From positions 1 to 28,475 of the IMG/VR virus record IMGVR_UViG_3300033141_005242: 28,475 nucleotides of DNA; one strand, given 5' to 3'. The notes beneath the pieces were generated by a model. That model had not been told where the DNA came from, did not search any database, and worked only from the letters and a program-made list of their open reading frames with translations. This stretch comes from a virus. Below are positions 1 to 5,978 of this stretch, piece after piece (position 1 is the stretch's first letter; every line of letters starts with the position of its first letter). The position numbers were made by a program, and so were the translations under genes.

Positions 1-615
1 CATGCTCTAACGAAATATGAAAAACGATATAAACAGTGGATCAATGAAATAGTGAATTTTCTTGTTCAGCTTGGTGTTCCTAAGAAACGTATTATGATTG
101 AAGGCTCAGGTAAGAGTCTCGACTTGGACATTCTCGAGCGACACAACCATTTTCTCTATTCCTATCATGGGATAAATACGGCGTGGGCATTTGACAGATT
201 CCATCTTTCGGGATGTGAGATGGAAGAACATTTTTACAAACCATACGGGCGGAGAATAATAGCCGACTCTGACGGTGCACAAACTTGGGCAGATCGGCTT
301 ATAGGAAAGGGGCTGAGAGGCCATTCATGGAACAAAGATTTCAGCCGTCCGTCATCAAAGGACATGGAAGAAGGACTGAAGAAAGATTTTAAGAAGGGAG
401 GCGGTGGTTGGATCATCATGTCTGCGGCAGCTTGGGTAGACAAGACTACGGCTCCAAAGGTTAGTCGTTGGAAGAAAATTGCTTTGGAAGGCTTAACAAA
501 AGCCGAGGCTAAACGTTATGGGGTAGATTGGGAGGATAACAAAGAAGGCGAACTTGCTGCTGTGGGGCGAGCCGCAAAATTTGTAGAAAAACGTATTTCT
601 ATGACAAATCAATGA
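1..615 (+). CDS. C-terminal part of an unrecognised phage protein (5' end outside the window)
   Basis: The reading frame is open from base 1 and ends with TGA at 613-615, so the true start probably lies upstream; a GTG at 52 is possible but has no convincing ribosome site. The visible 204 residues are soluble and rich in Trp, Lys and Gly, with no membrane segment or signal peptide. I do not recognise the family. A stretch reading SYHGINTAWAFD superficially resembles the M15 peptidase motif, but its spacing is wrong. It lies just upstream of the lysis genes, so it may be the last gene of a late block; that is inference from position only. Confidence 0.6.
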   Translation, partial: HALTKYEKRYKQWINEIVNFLVQLGVPKKRIMIEGSGKSLDLDILERHNHFLYSYHGINTAWAFDRFHLSGCEMEEHFYKPYGRRIIADSDGAQTWADRLIGKGLRGHSWNKDFSRPSSKDMEEGLKKDFKKGGGGWIIMSAAAWVDKTTAPKVSRWKKIALEGLTKAEAKRYGVDWEDNKEGELAAVGRAAKFVEKRISMTNQ

Positions 616-667
616 GAGTGATTATTTTTTGGGCTTCTTAGCCAATTTCCCATGGCTTTCTCACTCC

Positions 668-687
668 AGCCAACACTTTAGTTGGCT
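668..687 (+). other. Hairpin in the gap before the holin-like gene
   Basis: A 7-bp perfect stem (AGCCAAC / GTTGGCT) with a 6-nt loop lies in the 101-bp gap. It is followed by an A/T-rich stretch rather than a clean T run, so it may be a weak terminator or a processing or stability hairpin. A ribosome site (AAAAAGGAG) follows it directly before the next ATG. Confidence 0.4.
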
Positions 688-716
688 ACAAAATAATTTG
701 ATAAAAAGGAGACTCT

Positions 717-932
717 ATGAAAAACAATAGTAAAAAACGTTGGGGGCGGAGACTAGGCTCAACGATTACTTGGGCTGTATTGGTCAACATCTCATATTAT
801 ATTTGCCTGTTCAAGGGTTTGGATCTTTCGTGGTGGGTTGAGTACACCAAGTTCATGACATATGCTTTGGGGTTTCTCATTGGTGGCCTAACAATAACAG
901 ACGCTATCTTGACGGCAAGGGGCGGGAAATGA
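717..932 (+). CDS. Small membrane protein, candidate holin
   Basis: A 71-residue protein with a basic N-terminus (KNNSKKRWGRR), two predicted membrane helices (about residues 17-36 and 45-66) and a short basic tail (ARGGK). Size, two-helix layout and position just before a peptidoglycan amidase fit a class II holin, which would release the endolysin through the inner membrane. The call rests on topology and context, since holins share little sequence. The start ATG is preceded by AAAAAGGAG at a normal distance. Its stop overlaps the next start (ATGA), so it is translationally coupled to the cupin gene. Confidence 0.55.
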   Translation: MKNNSKKRWGRRLGSTITWAVLVNISYYICLFKGLDLSWWVEYTKFMTYALGFLIGGLTITDAILTARGGK

Positions 933-1339
933 AGATGGTAACAAAGCCTTGGGGCCGTGAGATCTGGTTTGCGGAAGTTCCTAAAAAGTACATGGGGAAG
1001 GTCTTAGTGATTTTTGTCAATCACCAATCAAGTCTCCATTATCACCGACGGAAAGAAGAGACAATTTATGTGGCTGAAGGTTTTTTGACTTTTGTTGTCG
1101 AGGAAGGCGGTGTGTTGGTAGAGAAGACCTATCGAGAGGGAGAAGCAGTTCATATCAAACCAGGAACACGGCATTCGTTGAAGTGGCATGAGGATCCCGT
1201 GAGGCTCCAACATAGGCCGACAATTCTCTTTGAGGTTTCGACATATCATCCCAACGACTCGGTCAGGGTCGAGGACTACTATGGACGGGAGGTGGCGGGT
1301 GGTCCCAGAAAGAATCATCATACATCACAGTCTAACTAA
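929..1339 (+). CDS. Cupin-fold protein (phosphomannose isomerase type II-like)
   Basis: This 136-residue protein carries both cupin motifs. Motif 1 is seen as HYHRRKEETIYVAEG (HxH, Glu, Gly) and motif 2 as GEAVHIKPGTRH (PxG, His). The N-terminal KPWGREIWF resembles the start of cupin domains of mannose-6-phosphate isomerase/GDP-mannose pyrophosphorylase. The HxH, Glu and His residues form a plausible metal site. Substrate unknown; sugar binding or isomerisation is a family-level guess. It overlaps the holin-like gene by 4 bases and its 3' end is overlapped out of frame by the amidase start, an odd place for a cupin. Confidence 0.75.
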   Translation: MKMVTKPWGREIWFAEVPKKYMGKVLVIFVNHQSSLHYHRRKEETIYVAEGFLTFVVEEGGVLVEKTYREGEAVHIKPGTRHSLKWHEDPVRLQHRPTILFEVSTYHPNDSVRVEDYYGREVAGGPRKNHHTSQSN

Positions 1340-1718
1340 AGACGGGAAGACTGTTAGTTGGAGTGCTATCCGTCGCTATCATACCGAAGTGTTGGGGTGG
1401 CGGGACATTGGCTATCACGCAGGATGTGAGCTTGTTGGTGAGAGTTATGAGGTCTTTATGGGCAGGGCGTGGGATGAGGTGGGGGCTCATACGCGCGGCC
1501 AAAATATCAAATCCTTGGGCTTCTGCTTCGTTGGGAATTTCGACATCTCGGAGCCTCCTGAGGAGCAACTGATAACAGGCGCTAGGGTTATAAAGTACTG
1601 GATGCGGCTCTTCAACATCTCGATCGACAAGATCTACCCACACCATTTTTTCGCATCATATAAGTCCTGTCCGGGTCTCAGATTTGATATGGATCGTTTA
1701 AAAGCCCTACTAAAGTAG
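1281..1718 (+). CDS. N-acetylmuramoyl-L-alanine amidase (T7 lysozyme/PGRP type), endolysin
   Basis: A zinc amidase that cleaves the bond between muramic acid and L-Ala in peptidoglycan, acting as the endolysin. From ATG 1281 it has 145 residues (T7 lysozyme 151). The T7 zinc and catalytic residues align almost number for number: His15 (IIIHHS), Tyr45 (IGYH), His122, Lys128 and Cys130 (HHFFASYKSCPG). No signal peptide, so export would need the holin. ATG 1281 has GAGG upstream; GTG 1299 with GGGAGG is an equally good alternative. Either start lies inside the cupin gene in another frame (41-59 base overlap), an unusually long coupling. Confidence 0.92.
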   Translation: MDGRWRVVPERIIIHHSLTKDGKTVSWSAIRRYHTEVLGWRDIGYHAGCELVGESYEVFMGRAWDEVGAHTRGQNIKSLGFCFVGNFDISEPPEEQLITGARVIKYWMRLFNISIDKIYPHHFFASYKSCPGLRFDMDRLKALLK

Positions 1719-1726
1719 GAACACCT

Positions 1727-1762
1727 AGAATTTTTTATCCCTATGATAATAATAATAAGGGG
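1727..1762 (+). promoter_or_regulatory. Repeated intergenic element, copy 1 (putative phage promoter)
   Basis: AGAATTTTTTATCCC followed by TATGATAATAATAATAAGGGG, lying between the amidase stop and the small HTH gene. Here CCC and GGGG extend to TTATCCC and GGGGATAA, which can pair. No TTGACA lies 17 bases before the TATGAT/GATAAT box, so it is not an ordinary sigma70 promoter. Confidence 0.7.
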
Positions 1763-1799
1763 ATAAGTTGTCCCTATTCCAATTTCTGGAGGGCGTATC

Positions 1800-1967
1800 A
1801 TGCCAAGGCGAAATTTAACAAAAGCAGAGAGGAGAGAAAGAGCCAAAAAGATTATCTCGCTCTATTATGATCATAACGTGCCACAACACCTCATCGCTCG
1901 ACGATTCGGCGTCTCTAGAGCGCTGGTTTATCAAATCCTGCGGGATGTGAGAAAAAATCACAAATAA
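1800..1967 (+). CDS. Small helix-turn-helix DNA-binding protein
   Basis: A 55-residue gene starting at ATG 1800 with GGAGGG six bases upstream. The protein is basic. Residues 27-48 (VPQHLIARRFGVSRALVYQ onward) form a clear homeodomain-like helix-turn-helix: a helix, the turn at GVS and a recognition helix. Likely a DNA-binding regulator, or a remnant of a resolvase-type HTH. It sits alone between copies 1 and 2 of the repeated promoter-like element, so it is probably a monocistronic unit and could bind that element; that link is speculation. A similar small HTH gene occurs at 25429-25608. Confidence 0.75.
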   Translation: MPRRNLTKAERRERAKKIISLYYDHNVPQHLIARRFGVSRALVYQILRDVRKNHK

Positions 1968-1969
1968 CC

Positions 1970-2005
1970 AGAATTTTTTATCCCTATGATAATAATAATA
2001 AGGGG
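1970..2005 (+). promoter_or_regulatory. Repeated intergenic element, copy 2 (putative phage promoter)
   Basis: AGAATTTTTTATCCC then TATGATAATAATAATAAGGGG, identical in the core to copies 1 and 3. It starts just after the HTH stop codon and ends about 45 bases before the next ATG. Confidence 0.7.
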
Positions 2006-2050
2006 AGGGAGGGAGAGAAAAAATTAAACACAAAAGAGGAGGTAAGAGAA

Positions 2051-2278
2051 ATGAAAAAACAAAAATTGGAAGCTATCCGGAAATCTCTGGAGAGCGAATT
2101 GGGTCTTGAAATTGAGGTAGCGGAAAACGAATCACGAGCCTACTTGACTATGAAGAGTCCTACAGGCGTAGTTGTTGCTAAGATAGGCCTAGGTTGGAAT
2201 GAATATTTCCAACGTTGGTATCTCGGCAGTTTTGAGGATGCTCTGTATGAGACAGTGAAAAAGGCGGTGAGAGATTAA
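2051..2278 (+). CDS. Small protein of unknown function
   Basis: 75 residues from an ATG preceded by AGAGGAGG. The N-terminal third is charged and helical; the middle alternates in a way that suggests beta strands (AYLTMKSPTGVVVAKIGLGW), followed by an aromatic patch and a C-terminal helix (alpha-beta-alpha). No Cys, no membrane segment. Family not recognised. It is the first gene after repeated element copy 2 and is followed 19 bases later by another unknown, so the two are probably co-transcribed. Confidence 0.7.
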   Translation: MKKQKLEAIRKSLESELGLEIEVAENESRAYLTMKSPTGVVVAKIGLGWNEYFQRWYLGSFEDALYETVKKAVRD

Positions 2279-2297
2279 CAAGTATAAGGAGGACAAA

Positions 2298-2672
2298 GTG
2301 GCCAAAAGAAGTCGAAATAAGCCGAAGCCTTACAACCCTCTTGAGAAATTGCCTGAATACGAGGTGGCAGGCAAGATATGGAGAAAGATTCACGATAAGC
2401 CCTTCAAATATGGAAGAGAAACGATCCTCTGTGAAATCAACCATCTCATAGTTGAAATCATGGAAGTTCTTCATGGACGAGGAGAGAAGCCAATAACCAA
2501 GCCAGCTTTTGAAATGTCCCAATGGCTGGTCAGATGGGGCGTCAACGAAGCTCGTGCAGTTTTACAAGGAATGAACTCGGCTGAAACTTACTGCCTAATG
2601 GAGAGGTTGAGAAGAAAGTACAAAAGAAAGTTGGACAAGATAACACCAAGATTTGATATGATGATCTCTTGA
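2298..2672 (+). CDS. Basic protein of unknown function
   Basis: 124 residues from a GTG start with AAGGAGG nearby. The N-terminus is strongly basic (AKRSRNKPKPYNP), and the C-terminal RLRRKYKRKLDK is also basic, framing a helical middle with Trp and Glu. Nucleic-acid contact is possible but unproven. No recognised motif. Its stop lies 12 bases before the start of the RadC-like gene, with which it is likely co-transcribed from copy 2 of the repeated element. Confidence 0.7.
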   Translation: MAKRSRNKPKPYNPLEKLPEYEVAGKIWRKIHDKPFKYGRETILCEINHLIVEIMEVLHGRGEKPITKPAFEMSQWLVRWGVNEARAVLQGMNSAETYCLMERLRRKYKRKLDKITPRFDMMIS

Positions 2673-2683
2673 GAGGTGGAAAA

Positions 2684-3244
2684 ATGCAAATTAAATTTAA
2701 ATGTCCCGAATGCGGGCGGGAAAATAAGCAAGAGGTGGTCTGCTTTTATTGTGGATGCGGAGCTAAGAATGATTACGTCAGGCATGGTCTTGAAAATGTC
2801 CGAGCGATCAAGAGGGTAAAAACAATCCTTGAAGACGACGGATCCTTCAAGTATGAAGGCAGGCCGATCTATAATGCGGTTGACCTCGCTAGAATTTTCA
2901 AAAACATAAGCCAATACGATAGAGAGCACGCGACAGTCCTATTTCTCAATAACGCTATGATGCCGATTGGTTATGATATATTCCTCGGCGTTAATGACAT
3001 GGTCTTCGTGGATCCTCGTCATATATTTAAGGTGGCCTGGCTGCTCAATGCGGGCACGTTTGCAGTGGCTCATAATCATCCTTCAGTTGGCGTTGAATTT
3101 CTGTCTCCGTCATCGGGAGATCTGGCGTTTGCGCATATGCTTAATCACCTGTCAAATCTGATGGACATGACTTTTTGGGATTTTCTGATTTTAAACGATG
3201 CGGGATACTTCTCAATGAGGGAAAAGAATCTCATCGTAAAATAG
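2684..3244 (+). CDS. RadC-like JAB/JAMM protein with N-terminal zinc ribbon
   Basis: 186 residues from ATG 2684 (GAGGTGG upstream). The N-terminus is a zinc ribbon (Cys7, Cys10, Cys20, Cys23). The C-terminal half resembles RadC-type JAB domains: Glu81, then H130-N-H132-P and a downstream S-x-x-D ending at Asp146. The loop between the second His and the Ser is about three residues longer than in typical RadC proteins (HNHPSG...PSxxD). RadC proteins lie in mobile elements near replication genes; their activity is not settled. Whether this one is a metallopeptidase, isopeptidase or inactive cannot be told. It is a second JAMM-type protein beside the one at 24009. Confidence 0.8.
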   Translation: MQIKFKCPECGRENKQEVVCFYCGCGAKNDYVRHGLENVRAIKRVKTILEDDGSFKYEGRPIYNAVDLARIFKNISQYDREHATVLFLNNAMMPIGYDIFLGVNDMVFVDPRHIFKVAWLLNAGTFAVAHNHPSVGVEFLSPSSGDLAFAHMLNHLSNLMDMTFWDFLILNDAGYFSMREKNLIVK

Positions 3245-3256
3245 TGGTAAATAACC

Positions 3257-3282
3257 AGAATTTTTTATCCCTATGATAATAA
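3257..3282 (+). promoter_or_regulatory. Repeated intergenic element, copy 3 (putative phage promoter)
   Basis: Same core as copies 1 and 2 (AGAATTTTTTATCCC, TATGATAATAATAATAAGGGG). It sits 12 bases after the RadC-like stop and 44 bases before the ligase ATG. An in-frame ATG inside the element is not the ligase start, because a strong ribosome site lies immediately before ATG 3327. Confidence 0.7.
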
Positions 3283-3326
3283 TAATAAGGGGAGAGAAAG
3301 AGAGGTATAAACCCAAGGAGGAAAAA

Positions 3327-4442
3327 ATGAAATGGAAAGAGCTAAGCGAGAGAGTCAAAGCTCTCTATGGTAATGATTTTGATACAGAGGGCAAGACTCG
3401 CGAGGAGTTACGAGATTTAATAGCTAGAAAGTTTATCACCGATGATACGTTGCCGCAATACCACCCAATGTGTGGGTATGATGGCACAATGGAAATGTCG
3501 GAAAGAGGCGATGGCTTCTGGAAAGATGTTGAAGGAGCTTATTATGCAGAGCCAAAACTCGATGAGATCAGGTGTATGGTGTTCTTCATAGGAGGGAAGG
3601 TCAGGTTACAAAGCCGAGGCAGACACAAGCATACACAGTTGTATCATGAGATGACTGAAAACTTCCCTCAGTTTCAAAAGCTCTACAAACCAGAGCTTGA
3701 GGGGTTAATCCTTGACGGCGGACTGGTTGCAGGCCTGGATAAAAATAGAACGAGAAACATCTGGAAAGGGAATGATCTCTTGTTAGCTATGAGGTACGTC
3801 TCGAGCAGTCCGGAGAAATCACAAGCTCTCCAGAAGGAATTCGGCGAGCCAGAGCTAATTTTGTGGGATGTAATTGCCCTACCAAAGGTGTTGAGGTGTC
3901 CAGTTATGGGTTATGGATTAGGCATGGCTCCAATAGAGATAAGAAGAAGAAATCTTGAGTTCATCGCCAAACGACTAGGATTGAGAGTCGTGCCGCGATG
4001 GCGCAGCAATCTGAAGCATTATTATGAGAGAGTGGTAGCGACGGGTGGCGAGGGTATTATGTTGAAGAAGAAGCGAAGCAGGTATCATTTTAGACGGTCG
4101 ACAGATTGGATAAAAGTGAAGAGGTATGAAGACGTTGTTGGGTATGTCCACAGCAAGAAGTCCGATGGCAAAGGTGCTTGGACAGGTCTCGTTGGTAGTA
4201 TTAATATTGCCGATGAGGATGGAAACATCATCGGTGGTGTAGGGAACATGGAGCTAGAGATTAGAAAAAAGATAAGTCTCCCAGATGGAAGTCTGAATCC
4301 TGTGACTATCGGTAAAAAGGTCTTGATAAGATACTATATGAAGAACCAGGAGAGTGGGAATCCTAGACATTGCCGTTTGATTGCATGGCTAGACGATTTT
4401 GAGTCTGATGTGGAGGAAACAATCAAGGAGGAAGAGAAATGA
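3327..4442 (+). CDS. ATP-dependent DNA ligase
   Basis: 371 residues from ATG 3327 (AAGGAGG upstream). It seals nicks in DNA through a ligase-AMP intermediate. Visible nucleotidyltransferase motifs: motif I with the adenylated lysine (AEPKLDEIR, Lys77), a motif III-like LEGLILDGGLV, motif IV GGEGIMLKK and motif V DWIKVKRY, followed by an OB-fold-like C-terminal domain. The size is close to T7-type minimal ligases. The last base triplet overlaps the following polymerase gene (ATGA), so nick filling and sealing enzymes are translationally coupled. It is driven by repeated element copy 3. Confidence 0.95.
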   Translation: MKWKELSERVKALYGNDFDTEGKTREELRDLIARKFITDDTLPQYHPMCGYDGTMEMSERGDGFWKDVEGAYYAEPKLDEIRCMVFFIGGKVRLQSRGRHKHTQLYHEMTENFPQFQKLYKPELEGLILDGGLVAGLDKNRTRNIWKGNDLLLAMRYVSSSPEKSQALQKEFGEPELILWDVIALPKVLRCPVMGYGLGMAPIEIRRRNLEFIAKRLGLRVVPRWRSNLKHYYERVVATGGEGIMLKKKRSRYHFRRSTDWIKVKRYEDVVGYVHSKKSDGKGAWTGLVGSINIADEDGNIIGGVGNMELEIRKKISLPDGSLNPVTIGKKVLIRYYMKNQESGNPRHCRLIAWLDDFESDVEETIKEEEK

Positions 4443-4981
4443 GGGAAAGAAATTCATCAATAAAGCTGAAGCCTATATCTCTTGATCAGGCTCAAGAGAT
4501 GGTTTCTGAGGTGAAAAAGCTAGTCAAAGATGAGGCTGAATTGATAGAGGTTGCAGGAAGTGTAAGAAGAAAGAAAGAGATAGTGGGAGATCTGGATTTT
4601 GCGGTTATTCCGAAAGACAAAGAGAAGTTTTGGAAGAGGTGCCGAGAGGTCTTTGGTGAGCCGATTTTGGGAGGAAAGGCTGACTCATCGAAGGGTCAAT
4701 TCATATATAAAGACGTTGGTCTAGATTTCTACATGACTGATGCTGGCCATTTTGAGCCGATGATGCTATTCCTGACTGGATCGGCTGCTCTGAATATCTA
4801 TATGAGAGCTATCGCCAAGGCGAAAGGGCTAGCACTCAGTCAGTATGGGTTAGTTGATAGAAAGACTGAGATAGCAATAGGAGAGCAGACTGAACGCGGC
4901 ATTTTCGAGACACTGGGCTTGAAATATCTTAGCCCAGAAGATCGCTCTCTCAGTGACACCGAATTGAGAAAGCTCCGATGA
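4439..4981 (+). CDS. Minimal family X DNA polymerase / nucleotidyltransferase
   Basis: 180 residues. It carries the Pol beta signature AGSVRRKKEIVGDLDFAV (Gly40-Ser41, catalytic Asp51 and Asp53), the third Asp at GLDFYM (Asp96), and the dNTP-binding stretch LTGSAALNIYMRAIAKAKG, ending in the Pol X-like IFETLGLKYLSPEDR. The N-terminal 8-kDa HhH lyase domain, a second HhH and a PHP domain are absent, leaving only palm and thumb. Likely fills short gaps for the overlapping ligase; terminal transferase activity is another option. The ATGA overlap with the ligase supports a functional pair. Confidence 0.9.
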   Translation: MRERNSSIKLKPISLDQAQEMVSEVKKLVKDEAELIEVAGSVRRKKEIVGDLDFAVIPKDKEKFWKRCREVFGEPILGGKADSSKGQFIYKDVGLDFYMTDAGHFEPMMLFLTGSAALNIYMRAIAKAKGLALSQYGLVDRKTEIAIGEQTERGIFETLGLKYLSPEDRSLSDTELRKLR

Positions 4982-4991
4982 CTTAGGGCTG

Positions 4992-5050
4992 AAAAAATTT
5001 TAAATTTTTTTAAGATTTTGCTTGACAAAATGGTTTAAATTTCTTATATT
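4992..5050 (+). promoter_or_regulatory. Sigma70-type promoter with UP-like element before the sigma-like gene
   Basis: TTGACA at 5022-5027, 17-base spacer, TATATT at 5045-5050. Upstream lies an A/T-only stretch including a perfect 9-bp inverted repeat (AAAAAATTT 4992-5000 / AAATTTTTT 5002-5010), placed like an UP element. The predicted transcription start (about 5057) falls almost on the AGGAGG ribosome site, so the leader would be very short. It is the best host-type promoter in the window. Confidence 0.85.
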
Positions 5051-5071
5051 ATAAGTAGGAGGCAAGAGAAA

Positions 5072-5659
5072 ATGAAAGAACAAACCGAAACCAAAGAGCA
5101 AAGATATTTGGCAATCGCTGAGAGAGTGGCAAGGAAACAGAGAAGTGATAGGATTAGAGAGTGGGACCTAGATGAACTGATTCATGAGGCATATCTAGGG
5201 ATAAAGGAAGCCGAAGAAAGAGTAGGGAAGGAGATAGATGAGAGGCTAGCGATAAGGGCAGCGAGCTTGAAGGTAATAAGGTTCAAGCTGAAAATGAGAA
5301 GTGTACTGAGCCTGCCAGAGGGATCGACATGGAGAGAACACAAGGCAGGAAGAATAGAGATAGGAAGAGAGATGGTGGGATACAAAGAGTTAAAGAAAGG
5401 TGAAAGGACATGGATAGAAAAAGAGAGAAAGAGAGATCTAAAGATGGTAGCGAAAAAGGTAGAGGAAAAGTTAGGGATGATAGAGAGAATGGTAATGAAA
5501 GCGATATTGAGAGATGCCGGAATCATAGAGATAGTGGAAGTGATAGAGAGAATGGGAGTTGAAAAGCCAAAGACAGCGGCCTATGGAGCTGCGAAGAGAA
5601 TCGAAGAGGCATGGATAGAAGAAGGAGTGACAGGGTTGGAGTGGCACAGAGGGCAATAA
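5072..5659 (+). CDS. Probable phage RNA polymerase sigma factor (region 2 + region 4)
   Basis: 195 residues, very rich in Lys, Glu and Arg. Residues about 30-75 (WDLDELIHEAYLGIKEAEE and the basic helix after it) match the sigma region 2 pattern DLxQEAxLGL..A. Residues about 125-185 contain a helical pair ending in a plausible region 4 HTH (EVIERMGVEKPKTAAYGAAKRI). It would direct the host core polymerase to phage promoters. ATG 5072 has AGGAGG nine bases upstream. It has its own consensus host promoter, whereas eight other units carry a different repeated element, which fits an early regulator. Region 4 is weaker than region 2, so a sigma-like or HTH protein of other function is possible. Confidence 0.6.
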   Translation: MKEQTETKEQRYLAIAERVARKQRSDRIREWDLDELIHEAYLGIKEAEERVGKEIDERLAIRAASLKVIRFKLKMRSVLSLPEGSTWREHKAGRIEIGREMVGYKELKKGERTWIEKERKRDLKMVAKKVEEKLGMIERMVMKAILRDAGIIEIVEVIERMGVEKPKTAAYGAAKRIEEAWIEEGVTGLEWHRGQ

Positions 5660-5692
5660 AAAGAGAGAAAGAAAAAGAGAGAAAAAGAGAGA
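5660..5692 (+). repeat. Polypurine low-complexity tract
   Basis: After the sigma-like stop, an uninterrupted purine run made of irregular GAGAAA/AAAGAGAG units continues to about 5692, then purine-rich sequence continues to 5720. It has no coding role that I can see. It could be a slippage-prone relic, a triplex-forming or unwinding tract, or a spacer before the structured element. Confidence 0.6.
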
Positions 5693-5715
5693 AAGGTGAA
5701 GGGAGATAAGAACAG

Positions 5716-5817
5716 AGGGACGGGGGTTAAAACAGGCACGTGACTGGGATCCGCCTCGCAAGCGAGAAGTGGAGCAAGCTCCTCGGATCCACCCCCGTGT
5801 CTCCGTTCCTATCCCTC
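5716..5817 (+). ncRNA. Structured element, domain A: nested stem with two side hairpins
   Basis: An outer 8-bp stem ACGGGGGT (5720-5727) / ACCCCCGT (5791-5798) encloses a second stem formed by two GGATCC copies (5747-5752 and 5785-5790). Inside that lie two hairpins with the same CAAG loop: CTCG-CAAG-CGAG (5755-5766) and GGAG-CAAG-CTCC (5771-5782). The drawing is a three-way junction on a long stem. It is GC-rich compared with its flanks and has no plausible gene. It could be a non-coding RNA, a cis-acting leader of the primase gene, or a replication origin. No known RNA family was recognised. Confidence 0.55.
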
Positions 5818-5858
5818 TTGATAGAAAAAAGCAGATGGAGTCAAAAGGAATGCGCACT

Positions 5859-5957
5859 AGAGGTGGCAGATCTCAGGTCTGGGGGCTGCCCGTCGTGACG
5901 AGGCTAGTTTTGGAGGGATCCATCCAAAACAAGTCTTGGGTAGTCCCATCCACCTCT
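5859..5957 (+). ncRNA. Structured element, domain B: closed multi-hairpin unit
   Basis: The ends pair over 8 bp (AGAGGTGG 5859-5866 / CCACCTCT 5950-5957). Inside are CAGATC-TCA-GGTCTG (6 bp with one G-U, 5868-5882), CGTC-GT-GACG (5891-5900), TTTTGGA / TCCAAAA (5908-5914 / 5923-5929, 8-base loop containing GGATCC) and TGGG-TAGT-CCCA (about 5937-5948). At 99 bases it looks tRNA-like, but it lacks a T-arm consensus and usable anticodon geometry. With domain A it fills the 319-bp gap between sigma and primase genes. The primase ribosome site starts 9 bases after the closing stem. Confidence 0.5.
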
Positions 5958-5978
5958 TAACATATAAAGGAGCCACAA

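Noticed and set aside
1-615. M15-type peptidase reading of the first partial gene
   Set aside because: The SxH...D resemblance has the wrong spacing and the second zinc-binding part is missing.
3273-3326. Ligase start at the ATG inside the repeated element
   Set aside because: The N-terminal IIIIRGE comes from the element; AAGGAGG directly before ATG 3327 and the same case at 24848 show that the in-element ATGs are not starts.
5182-5857. Long antisense open frames opposite the sigma-like gene and beyond
   Set aside because: Frames rich in Ser, Leu, Phe arise because the coding strand is nearly all purine; no ribosome sites, and they oppose a gene with clear function.
5859-5957. Possible tRNA
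   Set aside because: The 8-bp closing stem is suggestive, but there is no T-arm consensus (GTTCGAATC type), the inner hairpins do not match D-arm and anticodon-arm geometry, and length is too great.
5769-5960. A 63-codon open frame across the structured stretch
   Set aside because: No ribosome site; low-complexity content (Pro, Arg, Ser) and it covers paired stems. Random frame in a GC-rich stretch.
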